Shown: in pieces, positions 35,001 through 42,022 of the stretch
Numbering within the stretch: the first letter of the stretch is position 1
How the letters are laid out: the number at the start of each line of letters is the position of its first letter
Assembly (NCBI GenBank): GCA_045617625.1
Contig: JAZLJA010000059.1
Coordinates: 1-64,000 of the forward strand
Length of the DNA: 64,000 nucleotides
DNA from: Firm-04 sp045617625
GTDB lineage: Bacteria; Bacillota; Clostridia; Oscillospirales; Ruminococcaceae
Direction of reading: 5' to 3'
Notes under the pieces: model-generated
Databases searched by the model: none
What the model saw: the letters and a program-made list of their open reading frames with translations, nothing else
Told to the model about the DNA's origin: nothing
Position numbers and translations under genes: made by a program

Positions 35001-35770
35001 TCCTTGCGGATGCGGAGATAGTCGTCGTAAGTTTCCTTGATATAGGGGGTCGCGATCTCTGCGTTGTCGATGGTGGTGAGGAATGTGGTGTGACGGCAGT
35101 GGTCGCTCCAGTAAGTATCAATCATGCGGATCTCGGTGATGGTGGGGTCGCGGTGTTCTTCATTGCGGAAATAATTCTGGCAGAAAGTGATGTCATCGAA
35201 GTCCATCGCAAGGGCATAATCGCTCAAAAACTGCTTTCTGCCTGCTTCATCGAGGTCACAGAAGCCTTCCAGTGTCTCGACGGCGGTGGGGATGGCATAG
35301 TTGGTATCGAGCGAATCCACGGTGTCAAGCGATGCCTCACGGCTTTCGACAGGGTTGATGAGATAGCTTTTCAGTTTGTCGAATTCTGCGTCGCTGATCG
35401 CACCCGAAACGATGTAAACGCGGGCATTTCTGACACGGCAGCGTTCTTTTCCGTTGAGGATCTGAATACACTGTTCACAGGAGTCTGCACGCTGGTCAAA
35501 CTGACCGGGGAGATACTCCACAGCAAAAATACGCTCCTGATTGGAGAGCAGGGGAAGCTTTTCGTAGACGAAATCGACTGCGGGCTCCGAGAAAACGGTG
35601 GGCACAGCGCGGCGGAATTCCTCCTCGGTGATATGGTCTGCATCATAGCGGTTGAGCACGCGGATGCTGACGACATCGAGACGGAGCGCGGTGCGCAGGT
35701 CTGCAAGCACAGACTGTGCTTCGACTGCGAACTGCGGCTTTTTCTCTGTGTAAATGCGATAAACAGCCAT
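32063..35770 (-). CDS. purL: Phosphoribosylformylglycinamidine synthase, single-chain
   Basis: A 1235-residue enzyme of the fourth purine step, converting FGAR and glutamine to FGAM. It is the single-chain type found in Clostridia: N-terminal PurS-like part, linker, synthetase core (TYWSDHCRHTTF and ETHNHPTEIEPFGGAAT, the HCRHT and NHPT signatures), and a C-terminal class I glutaminase domain (GTNCEYD, the nucleophile in GICNGFQ and the PGGFSGGDEP loop). Length matches that family. GGAGG lies 11 bases before the ATG. It follows mtaB by 21 bases on the same strand. Confidence 0.96.
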   Translation of the reverse strand: MAVYRIYTEKKPQFAVEAQSVLADLRTALRLDVVSIRVLNRYDADHITEEEFRRAVPTVFSEPAVDFVYEKLPLLSNQERIFAVEYLPGQFDQRADSCEQCIQILNGKERCRVRNARVYIVSGAISDAEFDKLKSYLINPVESREASLDTVDSLDTNYAIPTAVETLEGFCDLDEAGRKQFLSDYALAMDFDDITFCQNYFRNEEHRDPTITEIRMIDTYWSDHCRHTTFLTTIDNAEIATPYIKETYDDYLRIRKELGRDAKPVTLMDMALAAMRKLKADGKIPALDESEEINACSVKIKVDTDNGQEDWILMFKNETHNHPTEIEPFGGAATCLGGAIRDPLSGRSYVYQAMRVTGAANPLVPVADTMAGKLPQRKITVGAANGYSSYGNQIGLATGHVAEVYHPGYVAKRMEIGAVVGAAPAENIRREAPVPGDIIILLGGKTGRDGCGGATGSSKSHTLESLTNCGAEVQKGNAPEERKLQRLFRDPEVTKLIKRCNDFGAGGVSVAIGELTDGLDIDLNAVPRKYDGLDGTELAISESQERMAVVVAAEDVDAFMAAADRENLLATVVAKATDTNRLRMNWNGKTIVDLSREFLNSNGAEKHTDVVAAAPMQSNPKMYEDTPDGWKELMGSLNICSQKGLVEKFDSTIGAGTVLMPYGGIYQLSPSQAMAAKIPVLKGETSTCSIMGWGFHPTISESSPYHGAMLAVIESVAKVIAAGGSWHQCWLTFQEYFERTQNNPKRWGKPFSALLGAFKAQLELSCASIGGKDSMSGTFEKVDVPPTLVSFAVSVADTKRVLSTEFKNAGDTVIRIAPSYDSNGLPDWDSVRACFDAVEKLITEGRAKAIWTVSEGGVAEGIAKMCFGNHIGFEFSKKLPEQILFTPYVGSFLIELNGKAQAGEEVIGKTTEQYKIFSDAYTISLDTLQKTWEGKLESVFPCRIKTEFATIESYAFKAERRAVPAVKAAKPRVLIPVFPGTNCEYDTARAFERAGAVPEILVIRNLSAQAIEDSVQAAVKLINNSQMIMLPGGFSGGDEPDGSGKFITAFFRNPQVAEAVHTLLQKRDGLMLGICNGFQALIKLGLVPYGEITEMSDNSPTLTFNTIARHQSMMVTTRIASNKSPWLAGCEVGDLHTVPISHGEGRFIASASLIRRMANNGQIATQYVDLSGRPTMDIRFNPNSSIDAIEGITSPDGRVLGKMGHSERIGNEVCKNVPGAKDQKIFENGVRYFAD

Positions 35771-35791
35771 AAAACAATGAACCTCCGTAAT

Positions 35792-37108
35792 TCACATGAT
35801 TGAGTGGGGATGACCGATACAGCAGTCGTCCTCATATGAATCTATTGTAACACAAATCGTGGCATTTCGCAAACCCTTTTCTGCATTTTCATCGAAAATT
35901 TTCACAAGCGTACCATCCTTGGTATGTCCTTGGAAAAAGGTCTGTGCATTTTGCCGTTTTTTACCCTCCACCAGCACCTCTGCACTCCGCCCGACATATC
36001 CTGCAAGGTGGGCGCGGCGGAGTTCGTTGGCGATGGCTGTGAGGTCGGCACTGCGCTGATTTTTGATGTTCTGCGGAATCTGATCGGGCATGGCGGCGGC
36101 TTTGGTGCCTGCACGCTGCGAATATGGGAAAACGTGAACCTTTGCAAAGCCGATCTTCTTCACGAATGCGACCGTTTCCTGATATTCCGTCTCATGCTCT
36201 GCGGGGAATCCGACGATCACATCGGTGGTGAGGGCGGCATCGGGGAATCGAGCATGGATGCGTGCGGCAAGATCGGCATATTCAGCGGCACTGTAACGGC
36301 GGTTCATGGCTTTCAAAATCGTGTCCGAACCGCTTTGCAGCGACAGATGAAACTGCGGACAGAATTTCTCACACGCCGCCAGACGGTCAAGTGTCTCATC
36401 GGTCATGCGCTCAGGCTCAAGCGAACCGAGCCGCACACGCTGAATCTCGGGAAACGACGCGCAAAGTTCAACGGCATCTGCAAGATCCTGCCCCGTGTCG
36501 ATGCCGAAAAATCCAAGGTTGATGCCCGTCAGCACGATCTCACGAAATCCCTGCTTCGCAAGCGATGCGACCTCGGCTTCCAGCCTTTTCTTCGGCATGG
36601 AACGGCATCGCCCGCGGGAAAAAGGAATGATGCAATAACTGCAGAACTGATTGCATCCATCCTGTATTTTCAGGAACGCACGCGTCTTGGTGGTGTCGGC
36701 ACACGGCAGCGATGAAAACACATCCGAGGCACTTTTATAAGGCGTGATACAAGTCTCCTGCGTATCGGGGCGGGCTTTCATGCTCGCAAACACCCATTCG
36801 AGCATCGCAGCACGGTCTTTCGTGCCCGTAACGTAATCCGCACCGCAGAAATCGTCCTCGGGAAATGCCTGCGGCCAGCAGCCTGTCAGTGCAAGCAGTG
36901 CCGCAGGGTTCTTGCGCTTGACGCTTCGCAACAGCTGTTTGACCTTCTTCACGCTTTCATCGGTGACGGCACAACTGTTGACGATGACAAGATCTGCGGA
37001 TTCGATGGTGTCGGCAAGCGTCAATCCCTGCGAAAGCAGCATTTCCTGCAAGCCTGATGACTCCGCCTGATTGACTTTGCATCCAAAAGTAAATATTTTC
37101 ACTTTCAT
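35792..37108 (-). CDS. mtaB: tRNA (t6A37) methylthiotransferase MtaB
   Basis: A 438-residue radical SAM enzyme that adds a methylthio group to N6-threonylcarbamoyladenosine at tRNA position 37. The N-terminal MTTase domain holds three cluster cysteines (FGCKVNQAE, NSCAVTD, TGCWPQ). The radical SAM motif CNQFCSYCIIPFSRG is at about residues 150-164, and a TRAM-like tail ends the protein. FGCKVNQ, rather than the MiaB/RimO forms, indicates MtaB. Start at 37108 with AGGAG six bases upstream; the frame is open a further 42 bases upstream without a ribosome-binding site. Probably co-transcribed with purL. Confidence 0.93.
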   Translation of the reverse strand: MKVKIFTFGCKVNQAESSGLQEMLLSQGLTLADTIESADLVIVNSCAVTDESVKKVKQLLRSVKRKNPAALLALTGCWPQAFPEDDFCGADYVTGTKDRAAMLEWVFASMKARPDTQETCITPYKSASDVFSSLPCADTTKTRAFLKIQDGCNQFCSYCIIPFSRGRCRSMPKKRLEAEVASLAKQGFREIVLTGINLGFFGIDTGQDLADAVELCASFPEIQRVRLGSLEPERMTDETLDRLAACEKFCPQFHLSLQSGSDTILKAMNRRYSAAEYADLAARIHARFPDAALTTDVIVGFPAEHETEYQETVAFVKKIGFAKVHVFPYSQRAGTKAAAMPDQIPQNIKNQRSADLTAIANELRRAHLAGYVGRSAEVLVEGKKRQNAQTFFQGHTKDGTLVKIFDENAEKGLRNATICVTIDSYEDDCCIGHPHSIM

Positions 37109-37241
37109 GGGGTACTCCTGTTGAACTGCACAAAATTTGATAATTCTCATTGTGCAACATCTATAAACCGTCGGATTGCGGAAAAGAATTGCAATCAGGC
37201 GGCAGAAATTCGGATAGGTTTACAAAATAGGACGAAATTGC

Positions 37242-37270
37242 TTGACAAATCATCGCTTCAATGCTATGAT
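37242..37270 (+). promoter_or_regulatory. Promoter of the HPr-like gene
   Basis: TTGACA, 17-base spacer, TATGAT; the leader is about 100 bases long. Confidence 0.75.
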
Positions 37271-37378
37271 AAGGGCGGAACAAGGGAAAAGACAAACACC
37301 CCGAAACGTAAGTGCCGCATCTCGTATCACTTGTTCGGCACACACAAACCGAGTCACTGATAAAGAGAGGTTTTCATC

Positions 37379-37636
37379 ATGTCTACGATGACCGTTTATC
37401 TCCCCGAAATCTCGGATGTATCTGAATTTGTAAATATCATGGGACATTTCCCGTTTGAAGCGCATCTCACCGTCGGCTCTTATGCCGTCGATGCAAAGTC
37501 GATCATGGGCATTTTCACCCTCGATCGCGAACAGCCCATCCAGCTGGTTGCAAAAACCGAGGATGAATCTGATTTGCAGCAGCTTGCCCGCGCCATCGAC
37601 CGCTTCCTTTATAAGCCCGTTCATTACGGCGCATGA
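37379..37636 (+). CDS. HPr-like protein lacking the PTS active-site histidine
   Basis: An 85-residue protein of the HPr fold. The helix FVNIMGHF and the segment DAKSIMGIFTL align with HPr around its regulatory serine (here Ser41, in KSIMG). The catalytic loop that normally reads GLHARPA is reduced to EISDVSE, so the phosphotransferase histidine is absent. That leaves a possible seryl-phosphorylation site without PEP-dependent transfer, the same logic as Bacillus Crh, which has glutamine there. GAGAGG precedes the ATG. Monocistronic, with its own promoter and terminator. A regulatory role in carbon catabolite control is an inference. Confidence 0.78.
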   Translation: MSTMTVYLPEISDVSEFVNIMGHFPFEAHLTVGSYAVDAKSIMGIFTLDREQPIQLVAKTEDESDLQQLARAIDRFLYKPVHYGA

Positions 37637-37804
37637 TTTTCGACCTTTTCTCATGAGGGAGGCTTATGCTGCTCCCGAATCCCCCTTTTTTCATGTTGCT
37701 CCCCTTACCTCTGTCCGTGCGGCTTACGGGGGGCAATGCCAACTCCTGCACCATTTTTCCATCCCCCTCCAATGTGGGAAAGTGGTGCTTTCTATTTGAT
37801 AGCT
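37637..37804 (+). other. Gene-free, strongly self-complementary stretch
   Basis: No supported ORF. The segment holds several strong hairpins in a row: GGGAG..CTCCC near 37652, TTGCTCCCC..GGGGGGCAA near 37696-37735, and GCACCA..TGGTGC near 37750-37785, before the terminator. It could be a structured 3' leader or a small RNA, but I do not recognise any RNA family. Confidence 0.3.
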
Positions 37805-37842
37805 CGGGACGGTTTCTGACAGAAGCCGTCCCGTTTTTTGCT
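37805..37842 (+). terminator. Terminator between the HPr-like gene and the convergent membrane protein gene
   Basis: Stem CGGGACGG-TTCT / AGAA-CCGTCCCG followed by T6. An A-run on the other side makes bidirectional use possible. Confidence 0.85.
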
Positions 37843-37856
37843 CTTTTGCACTGCAT

Positions 37857-38396
37857 TCACTGCCGTGCCATGAGCTGAAGTTTTCCGTTATCCCCTTCAT
37901 AAAAGAAAAACTGATACTTCATCCCATCCACATGGAACATGATCGCCTTTTTTCTGCCGTCGTGTGTCTGAATGCGCTCAAGAGGTCCATGATACGCATC
38001 CAGTTCAAAATAATCGCGGCAATCGTTGAACACCTGAAGATATGCCTCACCATCCGGATTCAGCCCCAGAGAGTTTCGCAGTACACTGCTGATATCAGAC
38101 GCAACATTCAGCACGATGCCCTTATACTTTATCCCTTCATCATTGATGCCCTGCCGAAATTCATAGGCAGGTTCAAGGGCAGAATCCAGCGCAAAACCGT
38201 AGATCTCCTGAAACGAATCCAGTTCCTTTTCCGAGAAGAAATCCTGCGTGACGATCAGCTGCTGTTCCTCAAAATATTCCGTAAACGCTTTGCCGCCGTA
38301 AACCGCCGCACAAAGGAATACACCGATGATCAGAAGCCATCCGATCGCTTTTTTTGCGTTGTGTGCCTGTTCGTATCTGGACTGATACTGATGCAT
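37857..38396 (-). CDS. Membrane-anchored protein, function unknown
   Basis: A 179-residue protein with one N-terminal membrane helix (about residues 20-38, IGWLLIIGVFLCAAVYGG) after a short basic cytoplasmic segment, and a soluble domain expected outside the cell. The domain is rich in acidic and aromatic residues and ends in alternating beta strands (MKYQFFFYEGDNGKLQLMA). No family recognised. Start at 38396 with GGAGG eight bases upstream; the open frame upstream lies in the promoter region. Monocistronic. Confidence 0.6.
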   Translation of the reverse strand: MHQYQSRYEQAHNAKKAIGWLLIIGVFLCAAVYGGKAFTEYFEEQQLIVTQDFFSEKELDSFQEIYGFALDSALEPAYEFRQGINDEGIKYKGIVLNVASDISSVLRNSLGLNPDGEAYLQVFNDCRDYFELDAYHGPLERIQTHDGRKKAIMFHVDGMKYQFFFYEGDNGKLQLMARQ

Positions 38397-38433
38397 GAGA
38401 CTGTCCTCCGATTCTGAAATGTCCAACCTAAAC

Positions 38434-38462
38434 AGTATAACACATTCCCGCCAAAAAAGCAA
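38434..38462 (-). promoter_or_regulatory. Promoter of the 179-residue membrane protein
   Basis: Minus strand: TTGCTT, 17-base spacer, TATACT; 38 bases before the start. Confidence 0.65.
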
Positions 38463-38532
38463 GATATAATTGCGATAAAAGATGCCCGCGGCGATTTCTG
38501 CAGCGGCGAATCCCCCCCGCATAAAGCCCCCT

Positions 38533-38560
38533 TTACTTTTTCCGAAAACTGTGTTATAAT
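38533..38560 (+). promoter_or_regulatory. Promoter of the lipoprotein-PqqD-peptidase-tgt unit
   Basis: TTACTT, 16-base spacer, TATAAT; 49 bases before the lipoprotein start. Confidence 0.65.
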
Positions 38561-38608
38561 ATAATGGAATGAATCCTGATTTCATCACGCACGAAAGGAT
38601 GCTGTATT

Positions 38609-39091
38609 ATGCTCATGAAAAAACGAATACTGACCATGCTCTTGGCGGCAACGCTCTGCTGTGCCGCAGGATGTAATAAAAAGCCCTCTGAATCCTCCGA
38701 TGATACAGAGCAGACCACAACCACGACCGCTGCCGAAACCGAAACAACATCTGAGGAATCCTCTGCTGCCGATGAGAACGAACTTCCTCTCATCCCTGCG
38801 GTCAACACCGACAGCAGCAGTGTGCCCGACACGACCAGAGTCACAACCGTCACCAAAGCCGACAATAACTCGCAGAATGCGCAGGATCCGCAGGAAAGTG
38901 AATTGCCCATCGTCTCCGATGCAACAGACGCGGATTCCCAGCTGACAACTGCCGTCACCACGAAAAAAACAGAAGCATCCGCTGCGAATACCACCCAGAC
39001 TGCCAAAGACAATGAAGACAGCGATAATTCCTATACCATTTCCACAGACGAAAACGGCGTGATCTATCTGCCGTTTGTCCCCATCAACTGA
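38609..39091 (+). CDS. Low-complexity lipoprotein, function unknown
   Basis: A 160-residue protein with a lipoprotein signal peptide (MKKRILTMLLAATLCCAAGC, lipobox CAAGC) and a mature part rich in Thr, Ser, Glu and Asp with no predicted globular domain except perhaps the last 25 residues (ISTDENGVIYLPFVPIN). Such stretches act as spacers or are glycosylated on the cell surface. Either of two ATGs six bases apart could start it, after AAAGGATG. It is the first gene of a short plus-strand row with the PqqD-like, peptidase and tgt genes. Confidence 0.7.
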   Translation: MLMKKRILTMLLAATLCCAAGCNKKPSESSDDTEQTTTTTAAETETTSEESSAADENELPLIPAVNTDSSSVPDTTRVTTVTKADNNSQNAQDPQESELPIVSDATDADSQLTTAVTTKKTEASAANTTQTAKDNEDSDNSYTISTDENGVIYLPFVPIN

Positions 39092-39104
39092 AAGGAGCGA
39101 CACC

Positions 39105-39362
39105 ATGAAACTGAAAGATGGCTTTCTCACACACGAATCTGACGGCGAAACCGTTGTCGTTGACGCACTCAGCCGCTTTCGCGGACTGGCACGCGGAAAC
39201 AAAACCGCCGGCTTTATCCTTGACTGCCTTGCCGATAACACCTCGGAATCCGCTATCATCGACAAAATGTGTGATACCTATGACGCGCCCCGCGAACAGA
39301 TCTCTGCGGATGTCCGCGCATTTCTCGATAAACTGCGCTCCATCGGCGCACTGGATGAGTGA
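39105..39362 (+). CDS. PqqD-like (RRE fold) protein
   Basis: An 85-residue winged-helix protein of the PqqD type. The pattern, an N-terminal short beta-strand pair (DGFLTHESDGETVVVDA), helices GLARGNKTAGFILDCLADN and the C-terminal ISADVRAFLDKLRSIGALDE, is characteristic. PqqD/RRE proteins bind precursor peptides for radical SAM and other RiPP enzymes. AAAGGAG precedes the ATG by eight bases, so the start is clear; the longer frame from 39075 is not used. It is followed after six bases by a signal-peptidase-like gene. No radical SAM enzyme or precursor peptide is nearby. Confidence 0.78.
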   Translation: MKLKDGFLTHESDGETVVVDALSRFRGLARGNKTAGFILDCLADNTSESAIIDKMCDTYDAPREQISADVRAFLDKLRSIGALDE

Positions 39363-39365
39363 CCT

Positions 39366-39815
39366 ATGAATCGGACTTTTGAACAGGAGATCGAAGAAAG
39401 CGGCAAGCTGATCTACACCAATGTCGGCACCAGCATGATGCCCCTGCTGCGCCAGCACCGCGATCTGATGATCATTTCCAGAAAGCCTGAGGGCAGGCTC
39501 AAACGATACGATATCCCGCTTTATAAGCGCGATTCGGGAAAATATGTGCTGCACCGCATTCTCCATGTGCGCAAAGACCACTATGTGATCTGCGGCGACC
39601 ACTGCTGGACAAAAGAATACGACATCACCGACCGCCACATCATCGGCGTGCTGACTGCCGTGGTGCGCGACGGCAAGGAAATCTCTGTCACCAATTGGAA
39701 ATTCCGACTCTATTCCCACATCTGGTGCGATTTTTTCCCCATTCGTGCACTGCTCCTCCGCAGCAGATATTATCTGGGCAGAATCTACCGCAAACTGCGG
39801 TCATTCAAGAAATAA
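39366..39815 (+). CDS. S24/S26-family signal-peptidase-like protein
   Basis: A 149-residue protein with the SipW/ER-like serine-peptidase core. The nucleophile is Ser in NVGTSMMP (about residue 23), and HRILHV (His about residue 63) takes the place of the lysine used by classical type I signal peptidases, i.e. the Ser-His form. The ICGDHCW loop is the GDN-like box. There is no N-terminal membrane anchor before the catalytic serine; a weakly hydrophobic, basic C-terminus could bind the membrane. It lies four bases behind the PqqD-like gene. Substrate unknown. Confidence 0.78.
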   Translation: MNRTFEQEIEESGKLIYTNVGTSMMPLLRQHRDLMIISRKPEGRLKRYDIPLYKRDSGKYVLHRILHVRKDHYVICGDHCWTKEYDITDRHIIGVLTAVVRDGKEISVTNWKFRLYSHIWCDFFPIRALLLRSRYYLGRIYRKLRSFKK

Positions 39816-39836
39816 CACGATTAAGGGAGTTTTTCC

Positions 39837-40976
39837 ATGTATCAGCTCATCAAAAACGAGGGCGTCGCCCGCCGCGGAATGTTCCACACGGTACACGGCG
39901 ATTTTCAGACCCCCTGCTTTATGAATGTTGCGACCGCAGGCGCCATCAAGGGCGCGTTGTCGGCATTTGATTTGAAAACGGTCAACTGTCAGGTCATGCT
40001 TTGCAACACGTATCACCTCCATGTGCGCCCCGGCGATCAGACCGTGCGCAAAATGGGCGGCTTGCAGGGATTCACAGGCTGGGACGGTCCCACCCTCACC
40101 GACAGCGGCGGTTTTCAGGTGTTCTCCCTTGCAAAACTGCGCAAGATCAAGGAAGAAGGCGTGACGTTCCATTCGCACGTTGACGGCGCGAAAATTTTCA
40201 TGGATCCCGAGGAAAGTATGCAGATACAGTCAAATCTCGGCTCAACGATCGCAATGGCATTCGATGAATGCGTCGAAAACCCTGCGCCCTATCTCTACGC
40301 GGCGCAAAGCTGTGCCCGCACGACGCGCTGGCTCAAACGCTGTCAGGATGAACTCAAACGTCTGAACAGTCTGCCCGACACACTCAACCCGCATCAGCTG
40401 CTGTTCGGCATCAATCAGGGCTGCACCTATCCCGATCTGCGCGTCAAGCACATGAAAGAAATCGCGCAGATGGATCTGGACGGCTATGCCATCGGCGGAC
40501 TTGCCGTGGGTGAACCTGCCGAGGTGATGTATGATATCATCGAAAAAGTGGAGCCGTATATGCCGAAAGAGAAGATCCGCTATCTGATGGGCGTTGGCAC
40601 GCCGCAGAACATCGTGGAAGGCGTTGCACGCGGCATTGATCTCTTTGATTGTGTGATGCCGAGCCGTAATGCACGGCACGCCACGGTGTTCACATGGGGC
40701 GGCATCATGCATCTCACCAACCGCAATTTCGAGACTGATCCCCGTCCGATCGAGGAAGGCTGCGGATGCCCGACCTGTCAGCATTTTTCGCGTGCATATA
40801 TCAGGCATTTGTTCAAGGCGGGCGAGCAGCTGGGCGGCAGACTTGCCGTGCAGCATAATCTCTGGTTTTATAACAATCTGATGACGGAGATTCGCAAGGC
40901 GTTGGATGAGGGGCGGTTCGAGGCATTCCGCGCAGAGCATTCCGCGCAGCTTGGCAAGCTCCGCAAAGATTTTTGA
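39837..40976 (+). CDS. tgt: Queuine (preQ1) tRNA-ribosyltransferase
   Basis: A 379-residue enzyme that exchanges guanine at tRNA position 34 for preQ1, on the queuosine pathway. The catalytic aspartate in TDSGGFQVFS is at about residue 85-95, the second in DLFDCVMPSRNARHA, and the zinc site is CGCPTCQ..FSRAYIRHLF. Length fits the bacterial enzyme. GGGAG precedes the ATG by eight bases. It follows the peptidase gene by 21 bases. Queuosine genes queA or yajC, common neighbours, are not present in the window. Confidence 0.96.
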   Translation: MYQLIKNEGVARRGMFHTVHGDFQTPCFMNVATAGAIKGALSAFDLKTVNCQVMLCNTYHLHVRPGDQTVRKMGGLQGFTGWDGPTLTDSGGFQVFSLAKLRKIKEEGVTFHSHVDGAKIFMDPEESMQIQSNLGSTIAMAFDECVENPAPYLYAAQSCARTTRWLKRCQDELKRLNSLPDTLNPHQLLFGINQGCTYPDLRVKHMKEIAQMDLDGYAIGGLAVGEPAEVMYDIIEKVEPYMPKEKIRYLMGVGTPQNIVEGVARGIDLFDCVMPSRNARHATVFTWGGIMHLTNRNFETDPRPIEEGCGCPTCQHFSRAYIRHLFKAGEQLGGRLAVQHNLWFYNNLMTEIRKALDEGRFEAFRAEHSAQLGKLRKDF

Positions 40977-40998
40977 GCAAAACATCCATCACACAGTT

Positions 40999-41078
40999 GT
41001 ATTTGCGATGCATTTATCATGGAGCTCCGTTTCGCTTTGCGAAACATGGGTGCCCCATTTTCAATGCATCGCAAATAC
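40999..41078. repeat. Copy 7 of the palindromic repeat, complete with perfect terminal inverted repeats
   Basis: GTATTTGCGATGCAT at the left and its exact complement ATGCATCGCAAATAC at the right (15 of 15). The inside holds GTTTCGCTTTGCGAAAC between CATGGAGCTC and CATGGGTGCCCC. It fills the space between the convergent tgt and SpoIVFB-like genes and is the best view of a complete element, 80 bases long. Confidence 0.9.
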
Positions 41079-41083
41079 ATTTT

Positions 41084-41659
41084 TTATGCCGTGATGTCCA
41101 GAGCCGCAAGATAAATCAGCATCCCCCAAAGCGATATGTTCCATATCTGCCCCACAAAAAGCAGCATTCCAAACAATATCGTCACCGCCGCCGTCTGCAC
41201 CTTCCAGACACGCTTCACATCCACGCCGCGCTCCGCAAAAATCTGCTCATAAACCGCATATAGCAGCGTCCCGCCATCCGTGCCGCGAAACGGCAGCAGA
41301 TTGAACATCCCCATCGAAACATTCACCGCTGCCGCCGTATCCATCCCATGCGCCGCAAAACAAACCGCCGCGATGCCATTCGCCGCCGCCCCTGCAAGCG
41401 CGATCACCGCAAGTTTCCCAAGCGGCAGCACCACCGCCTGCGGGATACAAAGCTGCATTCCAAGCCCCGAAATTTGCAGTTCCGTGGGCTTTTCTCGGCA
41501 AATCGAGAGTGCCAAAAAGTGCGCAGATTCGTGCAGAACACACGCAAGCACCAACAGTGCGGCGTCTGTTTGCGGCAGCGTCAGAAACATCAGCGCAAGC
41601 AGCGCAGGCGCAGTAAAATCCACGCGCACCGCCACCCCGCAGACATTCACGCAAACCAT
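41084..41659 (-). CDS. SpoIVFB-like M50 site-2 metalloprotease
   Basis: A 191-residue membrane protein with about five helices. The zinc ligands are HESAH (HExxH, in a membrane helix near residue 45) and NLLPFRGTDGG, the third-ligand motif of the M50 family. In Bacillus, SpoIVFB cleaves pro-sigma-K in the mother cell; here the size and the missing CBS domain suit that branch. ATG start at 41659; a GTG nine bases on is an alternative. It overlaps the end of the small gene before it by 13 bases, the SpoIVFA-SpoIVFB arrangement. Confidence 0.78.
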   Translation of the reverse strand: MVCVNVCGVAVRVDFTAPALLALMFLTLPQTDAALLVLACVLHESAHFLALSICREKPTELQISGLGMQLCIPQAVVLPLGKLAVIALAGAAANGIAAVCFAAHGMDTAAAVNVSMGMFNLLPFRGTDGGTLLYAVYEQIFAERGVDVKRVWKVQTAAVTILFGMLLFVGQIWNISLWGMLIYLAALDITA

Positions 41660-41853
41660 GCCGCCACCGCCGCATAGATCTCGGCACACCATGCATCAAG
41701 CGGTTTGCCCCGCACGGCGGCGTTCAGCCAATGTGTGACCATTTCCGCGCAGTAATCAGGGACAGCAAGATGCAGCACACAAATGATAATCGCCGCCAGC
41801 AATGCCACGATCCCCTGCGATGCAAATATATCCCCAACAGACTGATTCTCCAT
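41647..41853 (-). CDS. Small membrane protein ahead of the SpoIVFB-like protease
   Basis: A 68-residue protein with one membrane helix (about residues 12-32, IVALLAAIIICVLHLAV) and an amphipathic helix carrying Trp and Cys residues. It ends inside the start of the protease gene. Position and topology match SpoIVFA, the partner that tethers and inhibits SpoIVFB, but the LytM-like domain of the full protein (about 260 residues in Bacillus) is absent. AGGGAG sits four or five bases from the ATG at 41853. I cannot exclude that it is an unrelated small membrane protein. Confidence 0.6.
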   Translation of the reverse strand: MENQSVGDIFASQGIVALLAAIIICVLHLAVPDYCAEMVTHWLNAAVRGKPLDAWCAEIYAAVAAWFA

Positions 41854-41938
41854 GCTTCTCCCTCTGCTTTCGCGTTTTTTCATATCCTATGCGGAAAATG
41901 CCGCAATCATGCCCTGCGCCCCAAAAACACAGGGATAC

Positions 41939-41967
41939 TTGACAATCCGCACGAAATATGATATACT
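41939..41967 (+). promoter_or_regulatory. Promoter of the citrate synthase gene
   Basis: TTGACA, 17-base spacer, TATACT; 56 bases before the start. Confidence 0.85.
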
Positions 41968-42022
41968 GATTATACTGTGATGTGCTAAAATCAATTCAAT
42001 TAACAGAAAAGGAGGGCGCAAA

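Noticed and set aside
32009..35803. Very long plus-strand frame of 1264 codons opposite purL
   Set aside because: It is the antisense of purL, which has clear family motifs throughout. Open antisense frames are common in genes of this codon composition.
37666..37878. 70-codon plus-strand ORF after the HPr-like gene
   Set aside because: No ribosome-binding site and it overlaps strong hairpins and the terminator.
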